Shown here piece by piece: positions 9,101 to 15,942 of a stretch of DNA of 20,070 nt. The translations under genes and the position numbers were made by a program. Within the stretch, counting starts at the first letter, position 1. Each line of letters begins with the position of its first letter. The notes under the pieces were generated by a model. That model saw nothing but the letters and a program-made list of their open reading frames with translations. It had not been told where the DNA came from and searched no databases. Location of the stretch: assembly GCA_015490395.1 (NCBI GenBank), contig WFXX01000287.1:1-20070 (forward strand), given 5' to 3'. The DNA comes from Gammaproteobacteria bacterium. Its GTDB lineage: Bacteria; Pseudomonadota; Gammaproteobacteria; DRLM01.

Positions 9101-9629
9101 TGTTCTGGTTCCAGGTGAAGTTCATGAAGGTGTGGGCGACAGTCAGGTCCAGAGTCCCGGCCCCTGGGTCATTGGGATCGGCCGGGGCCGCCGTGGGCGG
9201 GGCGTCCTGGTAGAGGGGCTGGCCGGAGGCGTCGGTGCCGGGCCAGGGGCGGTAGGTCACCTCCGGGTTGTAGTACAGGACATTGTAGTGATGGGTGCGC
9301 GTGACCCAGGCGTCGGGGATGGAGGCCTCGGAGGCCACCGTGTACGGCATCCAGGGAAAGGGCAGCATCTGGTCCAGCCCGTTGTTGGGGCTGGGGAACA
9401 TGTAGTAGTTACCGCCCCAGCCTTGGATCACGGGAACCCCGCTGGGCTCGCCAGCCACCATGGTCTCCCATTCCATGCTCCCGGAGTCGTCCAGGAGAAA
9501 CATAACGTTGGGCTCCACAGCGGAGCTGAGGAACAGAGGACTCTGGGCCAGGGTCCCGGGCTTGCCCCAGGCCATGCCCGGGGCACTCACCCAGAGGGCG
9601 CTCAATAGGCTCAGCAGCAGCTTGCGCAT
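6132..9629 (-). CDS. pilY1: PilY1-type pilus tip adhesin, second tandem copy
   Basis: A 1165-residue secreted protein of the PilY1/PilC family, expected at the pilus tip, where it promotes assembly, counters retraction and acts in adhesion and surface sensing. A signal peptide covers about 1-22. The N-terminal half is a VWA-like domain with an intact metal site, DDSGS (D47, S49, S51), and VVLTDG near 359. The C-terminal half is the Neisseria PilC-type beta-propeller (VYVGANDGMLHGFDAATG near 686), with the calcium loop DLDGDGVAD at 884-892. Extra EF-hand-like loops lie at 197-208 (DTDGNGQVDPSD) and 1087-1098 (DYNGDGQVDAAD). An RGD occurs at 623-625. The ATG at 9629 is preferred to a GTG two codons upstream because that GTG lies inside the Shine-Dalgarno. 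It begins 36 bases after a paralogous copy and overlaps the next gene by 4 bases. Confidence 0.95.
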   Translation of the reverse strand: MRKLLLSLLSALWVSAPGMAWGKPGTLAQSPLFLSSAVEPNVMFLLDDSGSMEWETMVAGEPSGVPVIQGWGGNYYMFPSPNNGLDQMLPFPWMPYTVASEASIPDAWVTRTHHYNVLYYNPEVTYRPWPGTDASGQPLYQDAPPTAAPADPNDPGAGTLDLTVAHTFMNFTWNQNTGAASWFWDTIFPAEYYRWVDTDGNGQVDPSDQHILVRIEPSTPTYLGGPNRSDCAAAPICTYAEEIQNFANWYTYYRKRGYAAKAAIGEVITGSSAKRMGLALYNAGLVRNAASMSDPAQKEHLLVDAYNAPIHCGGGFGCPGTPARHALHRLGRLFEGLEPEPSPILPAGSGGTCQQNFAVVLTDGFWNDIVGPGVGNADGDGNTAFDGPPYADGQSDTLADVAMHYYERDLAPSLSDQVPVVPGIDNATHQHLVTFGVAFGVTGTLDPAVDDPTSPGFAWPNAHAGDPEKIDDLWHAAFNGRGRFLAAQDPQQLASTLLAYLADISARVGAAAAVAFNSTSLGTNTDLYLALFNSDGWGGDLLAYPLDPATGTVQANPRWSAAALLDSRDLAADPRVILTFDGNDGVPFRWGDLNQAQRDDLRTNPNGGLDPAAVGQARLAFLRGDRTNEGAGYGFRSRRSRLGDIVHSGPVYVGAPELDWPATAPFPTGTPYSAFKAAQASRPGVVYVGANDGMLHGFDAATGREVLAYVPGSLYDAGLGKGLHYLTDPAYQHRYYVDLTPTVSDVYMPVQPGGPAAWRTVLVGGLRAGGRGLFALDVTDPSQFSEAKAAELVLWEFDAGDDPDLGYTFSRPTIAMMPNGRWAAIFGNGYNDDPGGSGEAQLFILFLDGGLDGNWVPGFDYVKISTGVGSPSNRNGLGPPAVVDLDGDGVADRAYAGDLFGNLWAFDFSGAGTKSWKLAFGGGLPLFSTPGQPITTQPVVVKHPSEPDAGNEPNVLVLFGTGQYLALGDPADTSAQSFYAVWDRGRPGRTRSHLQAQTLLAGFPPDVRVPTDHPVDYAGASGPRQYGWYLDLPVAGERVVTDPVVRGDLVYFNTTIPDSSPCTYGGDGWLMSLRIDTGGRPQQPAFDYNGDGQVDAADLVSDGSLQAAAGGQQFTQGLPTSPAFLGNKQYTAGTKTTGGSTIDVREVEALGGAGTGRLSWKELRP
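8842..8930 (-). repeat. Segment near-identical to the upstream pilY1 copy (unit 2)
   Basis: By hand alignment this 89-base stretch matches 12466-12554 at 86 positions, all three differences being silent. It codes part of a 51-residue block (residues 213-263 of this copy) that is identical in both PilY1 proteins. The flanking DNA diverges more at third codon positions. Confidence 0.8.
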
Positions 9630-9633
9630 AGCC

Positions 9634-9639
9634 ACCTCC
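9634..9639 (-). promoter_or_regulatory. Ribosome binding site deciding the second pilY1 start
   Basis: On the minus strand GGAGGT is followed by GGCT and then ATG at 9627-9629. The alternative in-frame GTG at 9633-9635 overlaps this site and cannot be served by it, so the ATG is taken as the start. Confidence 0.7.
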
Positions 9640-9665
9640 GCTCTCTTCGCACCCCGGCGCGGCGC

Positions 9666-12600
9666 TCAGGGGCCCAGCTGGCCCCAGGAGAGTCGCCCGG
9701 TGCGAGCGCCGCCCAAGGGACGCACGGCACGCACCTCGATGCCGCTGCCGTCCCGGGTGCCGCTGCCGGCAAGATAGGCGCGGTCGTCCCGGAAGGCGGT
9801 CTCAGCGACCAGCCCGGGCTCGGTGCGGCGCCCGCCCGGCGCCGCTATCTCCAGCTCCCTATCGTCATCATCGGCCTCCTCCTCCAGCAGCTCCACCAGG
9901 TCCCCCGGGCCCACACGCCCGTCGCCGTCGAGATCGATGGCCGGGGCCTCAGGGCGCCCGCCGTTGACCAGCCGCAGCGCCATCAGCCAACCCCGGCCGC
10001 CGAAGGCACAGGGGGCCTGGCTGGGAACCACCGTGCTGAAGAAGACCAGGTCGCCGCGCACCTGCGGGGCGCTCACCACGCGCTCCCCCTTGGCGGGCAG
10101 GTCCAGGTACCAGCCGTACCGGCGCGGACCCTCGGCGCCGGCGTAGTCCACCGGCTCGTCGCTAGGCACCCGCACCTCTGTCGGAAAGCCCTCCAGCAGG
10201 TGCTGCTCCTGCAGCCGGGAACGGTCCAGCCCGCCGTCGCCCCGGTCCCAGATCCCATAGAAGGCCTGGGGGGAGGCATCGGTCCGGTCGGGCTCGACCA
10301 AGAAGCGCCCAGTGCCGAAGAGCACCAGCACGTTGGGGCGGTTGGCGGGCACCGTGGGCACCACGGGATGGCGCACCACCTCGGGCCGGGCGGTGATGGG
10401 CTGGCCCGGCGCGGTGAACAGGGGCTCCGGATGGGCCGGGGTGCCATGGGCCACCCCCCAGCGGGCCGGGTCGGAGGCCGAGAGGTCGAAGGCCCAGAGA
10501 TGGCCCTGCAGGTCGCCCGCGTAGACCCGGTCGGCCACGCCGTCGCCGTCCAGGTCCACCACCGCAGGCTCGCCCAGGCCGTTGGGGCTGTCGGTGCCGC
10601 CCGCGCCGGTGTCCAGCACCACGTAGTCCTGACCCAGGGTCCAGCTGCCGTCCAGGCCACCGTCCAGAAAGAGGACGAAGAGCTTGGCCCGCCCGCTGAC
10701 CTGGGGCTGACCCGGCACGACCTGAGGTGGGTAGCCGTTGCCGAAGAGAGCCGCCCATCGGCCGTTGGGGAGCAGGGCCACGGTGGCCCGGCCCAGGACG
10801 TGCCCCAGATCCGGGTCGTCACCGGCGTCAAACTCCCAGAGCACCAGGGAGCTGGCCTCTTCCTCGGAGAACCGGGATGGGTCGGTCACATCCAGAGCGA
10901 ACAGGCCCCGCCCGCCCCCGCGCAGCCCACCCAGCAGCACCGTCCGCCAGGCGGACCCAGCATGCCGCCCTGGGATGAAGGCATCGGAGACAGTCAGCGG
11001 CATGTCCACATAGTAGCGGTGGGTGTAAGCCGGATCTGTGAGGTAGTGCAAACCCTGTCCCACCGCCGTGGAGGCCAGAGAGGCGGGCACGTAGGCCAGG
11101 AGCTCCTCGCCGGTGGCCGCGTCGAAGCCATGCAGCATCCCATCGTTAGCCCCTACGTAGACCATCCGCCGGCGGTCGCGCTGCGCCTCCTTGAAGGCGC
11201 TGTACGGAACGGCCTCGGGGAAGGGGGCCCGGTCCGGCCAGGCCAGCTCGGGCGCACCCACGAAGACGGGGGTGGCGTGCACGATGTCCCCCAGCCGGGA
11301 GCGCCGCACCCGCAGGCCCCAGGCACCACCTTCCTGGCCGCGGTCGCCCCGCAGCCAAGCCAACCGGGCCCTTCCCGCTGCCTCCTCCTGCAGGCCGCCA
11401 GCCGGTCCGGTACGCAGGTCCTCTTTCAGGCTCTGGGGCAGGCTCTCCCAGCGGAAGGGGACGCCCCGCTGGCCGTCATAGGTGAGGATGGTCCGCGGGC
11501 GCTGGCTCAAGGACCGGGCGTCCAGGCGCTCGGCGGCGCTCCAGCGCGGATCGCCCAGGGGCCGGCCGTTGTCCCGGTCCAGGGGATAGGCCAGCAGATC
11601 CCCGCTCCAGCCGTCGGTGTCAAAGAGGGAGAGGTAGACGTCAGTGCCCTCTCCTTCCTCCCGGCCGCTGAAGGTCACGGCCGCTGCGCTGGCTCGGCCC
11701 CGCTCGCTGATCTCGGCTAGATAGGTCAGCAGGGCGTTGCGTAGGGCCTGGGGATCCATGGCCGGAATAAAACGCCCCCGCCCGTTGTAGGCCGCGTGCC
11801 AGAGGTCGTCGATACGGGCGGGGTCGTTGGCCACGAACTGGTTGGCGTTGGGGAGGATGGTGGGCCAGCTGAAGCCCGGGGCGGTGGGATCGTCCCGCTC
11901 TGGGTCCAGGTTCCCCTTGACCCCGAAGGAGACCGCAAAGGTCACCAGGTGCTGGTGGGGGGCCTCGTCCACCCCGGGGATGGGCGGGACCTCATCTGGC
12001 AGGTCCGGGCGCAGGTCCTTCTCGTAATAGCGCATGGCCACGTCGGCCAGTGTCCCCGAGCTGCTGTCGGCGTAGGGCGGTCCGTCGTAGGGCGTGTCGT
12101 TGTCGCCGTCCTCGTTGCCGATGCCCCAGGGCTCGGGCCCGTCCCACCAGCCGTCGGTGACGATCACGGCGAAGTTCTGCTGGCAGGTGCCGCCTTGCTC
12201 CTCCGGCAGGATAGGGGAGGCCAGGCCCTCGGCCTCCAGCTCCCCGGCAAAGAGCCACCCCACGCTTTGGAGAGCCCGACGGGTGATGGTCCCGGGGCAG
12301 CCGTCATATTGGTTGAGGCAAGTGATGGGGCTGGCGTAGAGGGCCTGAAGCAGACCGGCGCGCTCAGCAGGATCATCCATCCCCGCCACCTGACGACCCA
12401 GACCCCGGTCGATGCGCCACAGGCCAAGACGCAGGCTGGTGCTGGAGGCAATCACCTGGCCGAGCGCCGCCTTGGCCGCGTAGCCCCGCTTGCGGTAGTA
12501 GGTGTACCAGTTGGCGAAGTTCTGGATCTCCTCGGCATAGGTGCAGATGGGGGCGGCGGCGCAGTCGGAGCGGTTGGGACCGCCCAGATAGGTAGGGGTG

Positions 12601-13289
12601 GAAGGCTCGATGCGCACCCGCTCGCGCCCGTCGTCTGCGTCCACCACCCCGTCGCCATCGGTGTCGGTCCACCGGTAGTACTCCGCCGGAAAAAGCTCGT
12701 CGAAGAAGTAGTAGTTGCTGGTCAGTCCCCAGCCCTGGTTGAGATACTGGTGGGTGACGGTGAGATCCAGGGTCCCCGCTGCGGGGTCATTGGGGTCGGC
12801 GGGAGCCGCCGTGGGCGAGGCGTCCTGATAAAGCGGTCGGCCCGAGGCGTCGGTGCCGGGCCAGGGCCGGTAGGTCACCTCTGGGTTGTAGTAGAGCAGG
12901 TTATAGTGGTGGTTGCGCAGCCGCCAGGTGCTCGGCTCCTGCTGCACCGAGGGAGCCACATAGGGGTGATAGCCCTCAGGCAGGCCAGCCTCCTTGCCAT
13001 TGTTGGGGCTAGGGAAGAGGTAATAGTTCTGGTACCAGCCGCTGGCCAAAGGCAAGCCCTGGCTGCCCTCGGTCACCATGAATTCCCACTCCATGCTCCC
13101 GGAGTCGTCCAGGAGGAACATGACGTTGGGCGGAACGGCGGTGCCCAAGAAGAGGGGAGCCTGGGCCGGTGGGGGCATGCCGTTAGGGCTGGCCAAACCG
13201 GGGACCAGCACCAGGACGAAGGCGGCTGCGAGCCAGCATCCGGCCAAGACTGGGTGTCGGCCGCGCGTGGCAGCAAGGACCGCTTCCAT
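9666..13289 (-). CDS. pilY1: PilY1-type pilus tip adhesin, first tandem copy
   Basis: A 1207-residue PilY1/PilC-family protein. The N-terminal hydrophobic segment (about 14-33) acts as signal peptide. The VWA-like half has the metal site DDSGS (D61, S63, S65) and VIVTDGWWDG near 376. Conserved cysteines C243/C249, C324/C331 and C369 are shared with the second copy. The C-terminal beta-propeller includes VYVGANDGMLHGFDAATG at 710-727 and the calcium loop DLDGDGVAD at 912-920. Additional EF-hand-like loops are DTDGDGVVDADD at 209-220 and DLDGDGRVGPGD at 1119-1130, the latter followed by an acidic run (1136-1147) absent from the second copy. An RGD is at 647-649. The open frame continues upstream inside pilX, but the ATG at 13289 has its own ribosome site and starts a proper signal peptide. 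It lies 17 bases after pilX. Two full-length copies in one operon is unusual. Confidence 0.95.
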   Translation of the reverse strand: MEAVLAATRGRHPVLAGCWLAAAFVLVLVPGLASPNGMPPPAQAPLFLGTAVPPNVMFLLDDSGSMEWEFMVTEGSQGLPLASGWYQNYYLFPSPNNGKEAGLPEGYHPYVAPSVQQEPSTWRLRNHHYNLLYYNPEVTYRPWPGTDASGRPLYQDASPTAAPADPNDPAAGTLDLTVTHQYLNQGWGLTSNYYFFDELFPAEYYRWTDTDGDGVVDADDGRERVRIEPSTPTYLGGPNRSDCAAAPICTYAEEIQNFANWYTYYRKRGYAAKAALGQVIASSTSLRLGLWRIDRGLGRQVAGMDDPAERAGLLQALYASPITCLNQYDGCPGTITRRALQSVGWLFAGELEAEGLASPILPEEQGGTCQQNFAVIVTDGWWDGPEPWGIGNEDGDNDTPYDGPPYADSSSGTLADVAMRYYEKDLRPDLPDEVPPIPGVDEAPHQHLVTFAVSFGVKGNLDPERDDPTAPGFSWPTILPNANQFVANDPARIDDLWHAAYNGRGRFIPAMDPQALRNALLTYLAEISERGRASAAAVTFSGREEGEGTDVYLSLFDTDGWSGDLLAYPLDRDNGRPLGDPRWSAAERLDARSLSQRPRTILTYDGQRGVPFRWESLPQSLKEDLRTGPAGGLQEEAAGRARLAWLRGDRGQEGGAWGLRVRRSRLGDIVHATPVFVGAPELAWPDRAPFPEAVPYSAFKEAQRDRRRMVYVGANDGMLHGFDAATGEELLAYVPASLASTAVGQGLHYLTDPAYTHRYYVDMPLTVSDAFIPGRHAGSAWRTVLLGGLRGGGRGLFALDVTDPSRFSEEEASSLVLWEFDAGDDPDLGHVLGRATVALLPNGRWAALFGNGYPPQVVPGQPQVSGRAKLFVLFLDGGLDGSWTLGQDYVVLDTGAGGTDSPNGLGEPAVVDLDGDGVADRVYAGDLQGHLWAFDLSASDPARWGVAHGTPAHPEPLFTAPGQPITARPEVVRHPVVPTVPANRPNVLVLFGTGRFLVEPDRTDASPQAFYGIWDRGDGGLDRSRLQEQHLLEGFPTEVRVPSDEPVDYAGAEGPRRYGWYLDLPAKGERVVSAPQVRGDLVFFSTVVPSQAPCAFGGRGWLMALRLVNGGRPEAPAIDLDGDGRVGPGDLVELLEEEADDDDRELEIAAPGGRRTEPGLVAETAFRDDRAYLAGSGTRDGSGIEVRAVRPLGGARTGRLSWGQLGP
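12466..12554 (-). repeat. Segment near-identical to the downstream pilY1 copy (unit 1)
   Basis: Partner of 8842-8930: 86 of 89 bases match by hand alignment. It encodes part of the 51-residue identical block at residues 225-275 of this copy, which includes the SDCAAAPIC cysteine pair. Confidence 0.8.
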
Positions 13290-13298
13290 GAATGCGCG

Positions 13299-13304
13299 CC
13301 TCTT
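13299..13304 (-). promoter_or_regulatory. Ribosome binding site of the first pilY1
   Basis: AAGAGG on the minus strand, 9 bases before the ATG at 13287-13289. It lies at the very end of pilX and supports that ATG over the longer frame reading back through pilX. Confidence 0.55.
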
Positions 13305-13306
13305 GA

Positions 13307-13849
13307 TCAGAACCTGCGCCCGTAGTGCTCCTGAAGGAGCACCCGGGTGCCGGGACCGCCCCCGACGGCCTCCACGGTGATCCGAAACAGCTGCACCCCT
13401 CCCGCCTGCGCCTGACCATAGCCACCGATGTTCAGGCTGCCCCCTGTGGCCCCGCCCGTCTGCCCGAGATGCTTGATGATGTAGCGGGGCTGGCGGGCCA
13501 CCCCGGGCAGGCTCCCCGAGTAGGCCTGGGAGGACCCGGCGCCCCAGGTGGCCGGATCCAGATAGTTCGGCTCCGGATCGGACTGCCCCAGCAGCCCGCC
13601 GGTGCCGTCGAAGACCGACACGGAGGCCACACCCTCCACGAAGGCCTCCGCATCCCGCAGGGCGGTCTCCGCGGCCTGGAAGGCCAGGTTGTAGTCGCGG
13701 AAGTTGCCCGCCATGCGCTCCTCCAGGGTGGTGCTGCGCGTACCCGCCAGGGCCAGCACAGTGAGCACCAGGAGCACCAGGAGGGACACCACCAGCGCCG
13801 AGCCCCGTGCCCGGGCGCCGCTCCAGCCGCTCCACCGTGCTCCGCGCAT
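13307..13849 (-). CDS. pilX: Minor pilin PilX
   Basis: A 180-residue PilX-family prepilin-like protein, part of the priming and tip complex of type IV pili. The leader RARG at 13-16 is followed by SALVVSLLVLLVLTVLAL, then TTLEERMAGNFRDYNLAFQAAE, the hallmark PilX N-terminal region. Cleavage is expected after G16. Position +5 of the mature protein is Val21 rather than Glu, a departure shared by GspK/PilX-type tip subunits. No cysteine pair is present. An AGGAGG site lies 5 bases before the ATG. It sits between pilW (10-base gap) and pilY1 (17-base gap), the Pseudomonas order, and PilX is thought to act with PilW and PilY1 in tip assembly. Confidence 0.9.
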   Translation of the reverse strand: MRGARWSGWSGARARGSALVVSLLVLLVLTVLALAGTRSTTLEERMAGNFRDYNLAFQAAETALRDAEAFVEGVASVSVFDGTGGLLGQSDPEPNYLDPATWGAGSSQAYSGSLPGVARQPRYIIKHLGQTGGATGGSLNIGGYGQAQAGGVQLFRITVEAVGGGPGTRVLLQEHYGRRF

Positions 13850-13859
13850 AGGCTCCTCC

Positions 13860-14777
13860 TCAGCTGGTCCGGTTGCGCAGGGTCACCGTGGCGGTGAAGC
13901 TGCGCCGCAGCCTCCGGTCCCCAAAGGCGGTGACTTGGCGCGTCAGCCCATCCTCCAGGGAGCGCAAGCGCACAGTCACACGCACCGCCAGCACCCGACT
14001 CATATCCAGGGCAGGGTCGTTGGCGGGGACGTAGCGGTTGACGGCACCATCGCCGTCGGTGTCCTCGCCGTAGAGGACTTGGAGGTCCTCCACCCCCTCC
14101 ACCAGCTCCTGGGCAGTGCCGTTGACGGTGCGGAACAGGCTGGGCTGGCCGCGCAGACCTGTCTGGACGTCGTAGACGATCTCCTGGGCTCGAAAGACCT
14201 GGGCGTCCGTGCCGTAGGCCTTGGACAGGCTCGCGCTCAGGTTCCCCGGCTGGCCCACGCCGGCATTGTGCACCAATTGCCCCGAGCCGCTGGGGTTGGC
14301 GTTGGTGACCTGGAAGATATCCCCCTGGGTGCAGTCGGCGACCAGCACCAGATCGAACTGCCGCAATCCGTTGCCCGGGGCCACCTTGAGGTCGGCCGAG
14401 GGCTGCGGCATGGGCTGGGTCAGGACCAAGGAGGCGCCAGCGGCCCCACGCAGGATCAGGGTATCGGGTGTGCTGCCCCCCTCAGTGCCAGAGAGGCCCC
14501 CGGCGGCGAAATCCACGAAGCCTGCGCCGGCGGGATCCAGGCCGTTGGTCACCTGCGCCGGCCGGCCGTGGCAGCCCCAGAAGTCGGCCATGCGCAGGTC
14601 GCGCGAGAGCGCATCCAGGGCAAAGCGGCCGGCCTCCTGCAGGCGGGCCTGGGCCTCCTGGAGACGGTAGGCCTGGCGGGTGCCGGCAAGGACCTGGAGC
14701 ACGCCGGCCAGGAGCAGCAGGCCCACGGTGATGGCCACCATGAGCTCCACCAGCCCGAAGCCGCGCTGGCCCTTCAC
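13860..14777 (-). CDS. pilW: Minor pilin PilW
   Basis: A 305-residue PilW-type prepilin. The class III leader MKGQRG is cleaved after G6, giving mature Phe and Glu5 (E11) in GFGLVELMVAITVGLLLLAG. The helix continues through GTRQAYRLQEAQARLQEAG. The large C-terminal region, including ADFWGCHG, DLQVLYGED and DTDGDGAVNRY, is typical of PilW. The frame is open well upstream, but a GTG at 14775-14777 starts the pilin leader exactly. It has GGAGG seven bases ahead (14785-14789) and overlaps the pilV stop as GTGA. The protein is expected in the pilus tip complex, bridging pilins and PilY1. Confidence 0.92.
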   Translation of the reverse strand: MKGQRGFGLVELMVAITVGLLLLAGVLQVLAGTRQAYRLQEAQARLQEAGRFALDALSRDLRMADFWGCHGRPAQVTNGLDPAGAGFVDFAAGGLSGTEGGSTPDTLILRGAAGASLVLTQPMPQPSADLKVAPGNGLRQFDLVLVADCTQGDIFQVTNANPSGSGQLVHNAGVGQPGNLSASLSKAYGTDAQVFRAQEIVYDVQTGLRGQPSLFRTVNGTAQELVEGVEDLQVLYGEDTDGDGAVNRYVPANDPALDMSRVLAVRVTVRLRSLEDGLTRQVTAFGDRRLRRSFTATVTLRNRTS

Positions 14778-15226
14778 GGCTGCGCCTCCAGGGTGAAGCA
14801 CATCAGCCCGGCAGGGCAGCCCGGGGCGGTCGCCCCCCGCTCGTCCCAGGCCACCGTCACGCGGAAGCGATTGCCGTTGCGGCTCACCGTGCCCTGGCCA
14901 GCGGGCAGCGCCCCGGCGATGGCCTGTTGCCACTGGTAGGCATCGTGCTGAGCCAGCAGGGTGGGGCTGCACCCGGCCTGGATGCAGCCGGGATCCGATA
15001 CCGGCCCCTGGATGGCGTCGTAGGCACCGGCCTGCACGCCTGCGGGATTGGCCCGCATGCGATCGAGGATGTCGTAGGCCAGGACCACCGCTTGGCTGCG
15101 CAGGTAGGCCTGGTGCGCGTTGCGCTGGCCGGCGGCCTGCAACCCCGCCAGGCCCAGCAGGCCCACCGCCAGCACCACGACGGTGACCAGCACTTCCATG
15201 AGGCTGGTGCCGCGGCAAGCTCGCAT
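14774..15226 (-). CDS. pilV: Minor pilin PilV
   Basis: A 150-residue PilV-type prepilin. The short leader MRACRG is cleaved after G6; the mature N-terminus TSLMEVLVTVVVLAVGLLGL keeps Glu5 (E11). AGLQAAGQRNAHQAYLRSQA and the following YDILDRMRANP are strongly PilV-like. Cysteine-containing segments DPGCIQAGCSP and APGCPAGLMCF probably form disulfides in the globular domain. A GGAGG site lies 6 bases before the ATG. The gene follows fimU by 14 bases and its stop overlaps the GTG of pilW, indicating translational coupling. The role is as a priming and tip component of the type IV pilus. Confidence 0.92.
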   Translation of the reverse strand: MRACRGTSLMEVLVTVVVLAVGLLGLAGLQAAGQRNAHQAYLRSQAVVLAYDILDRMRANPAGVQAGAYDAIQGPVSDPGCIQAGCSPTLLAQHDAYQWQQAIAGALPAGQGTVSRNGNRFRVTVAWDERGATAPGCPAGLMCFTLEAQP

Positions 15227-15240
15227 GGCGCACCTCCCGC

Positions 15241-15801
15241 TCAGGGCGTGCAGCTGGTAGCCCCGGCTGCAGGCGCCTCCAGGATGCTCAATCGCCCCGA
15301 TGGGGAGAGGACCAGGCCGCGGGCCTGGCTGCCGAAGCCCCGGTCGTCGCAGAGCACCAGCAGGCCAGCCTGCATGCCGCGGGTGGCCCCCGTGGGGCCG
15401 AAGGAGAGGGCATCGCGCAGGGCGCTGTCGCCTCGCAGGGTCACCGATCCCTGCAACGCCCCCTGCACGGCCAGCAGCTCCTCGGCCGGCTGGCGCTGGC
15501 CGTCGCCGTCGGCATCCACGAAGACCAGCCAGCCCTGCTCCCAGCCGCCGCCGGCGGTGCAGGCCTGTCCGTCGGCGCTCTTGCAGAGGCTGACCACCGC
15601 GGCCCGCTTGATGGCTTCCGAGCGAGCCAGGGCTACGGCGGTGGCGAAGGCGTTGGCGCTGGTGGCCAGGCGGTTGTCGCGCACCAAGTTCCCGAAACCG
15701 GGTACCGCCAAGGTGAGCAGGACGGCGGCCACCGCCAAGGTGACCAGCAGCTCCACCAGGGTGAAGCCGCGCTGCCTGCCCTCTCGCCGCACCCTTGCCA
15801 T
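15241..15801 (-). CDS. fimU: GspH/FimT-family minor pseudopilin (FimU-like)
   Basis: A 186-residue prepilin-like protein opening the minor pilin operon. The leader ends RQRG at 9-12, and the mature protein begins FTLVELLVTLAVAAVLLTLA with Glu5 at E17. The region PGFGNLVRDNRLATSANAF and ALARSEAIKR is diagnostic of the GspH/FimT/FimU family. An acidic loop VDADGDGQ at 95-102 is common in the family. C73/C81 and two later cysteines may form disulfides. GAGG lies 7 bases before the ATG. As the first gene before pilV it holds the fimU place of Pseudomonas; FimT versus FimU cannot be settled from sequence alone. The 189 bases upstream to the MidA gene should hold the operon promoter. Confidence 0.88.
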   Translation of the reverse strand: MARVRREGRQRGFTLVELLVTLAVAAVLLTLAVPGFGNLVRDNRLATSANAFATAVALARSEAIKRAAVVSLCKSADGQACTAGGGWEQGWLVFVDADGDGQRQPAEELLAVQGALQGSVTLRGDSALRDALSFGPTGATRGMQAGLLVLCDDRGFGSQARGLVLSPSGRLSILEAPAAGATSCTP

Positions 15802-15906
15802 GCCTTCGCCTCGACCGGGACTCCCTGCACGCTATCGGCAGGGCGCGCCGCCCTCTTGAGCGGCGCCGTGCCCCCCGACACCCACCGGCCGGGCCCGGAA
15901 AGGGGC

Positions 15907-15915
15907 CTTAGAGCA
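15907..15915 (-). promoter_or_regulatory. Possible extended -10 for the minor pilin operon
   Basis: On the minus strand TGCTCTAAG fits an extended -10 (TGn plus TCTAAG, four of six bases) about 106 bases before the fimU ATG. No good -35 is seen at the right distance, which would suit an activator-dependent promoter. The evidence is weak. Confidence 0.2.
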
Positions 15916-15942
15916 GCATGTCCGGGACAGGGAGAGAAGACC

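Noticed and set aside
13236..13250. LAGC lipobox-like sequence at residues 15-18 of the first PilY1
   Set aside because: The cysteine lies near the start of the hydrophobic segment, not at its end, so lipoprotein processing is unlikely; it is part of an ordinary signal peptide.
10200..13325. Long plus-strand open frames of over 500 codons opposite the first pilY1
   Set aside because: They mirror a well-supported gene, have low-complexity Gly/Ala/Arg/His-rich sequence without domains, and arise from strong third-position G/C bias. The same applies to long antisense frames over the RND pump, degQ, the second pilY1, pilW and the pteridine reductase.
13290..13835. N-terminal extension of the first PilY1 reading back through pilX
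   Set aside because: The extension is out of frame with the clear PilX protein, is Gly/Arg-rich without motifs, and a ribosome site plus signal peptide support the ATG at 13289.
14778..15233. Extended frame upstream of pilW
   Set aside because: It is a shadow of pilV in another frame; the GTG at 14777 begins a perfect class III pilin leader.
15860..15885. Sigma-54-like GGCAC...GC before fimU on the minus strand
   Set aside because: The GG-N10-GC spacing and the CAC element cannot be satisfied together, and the -12 part is poor.
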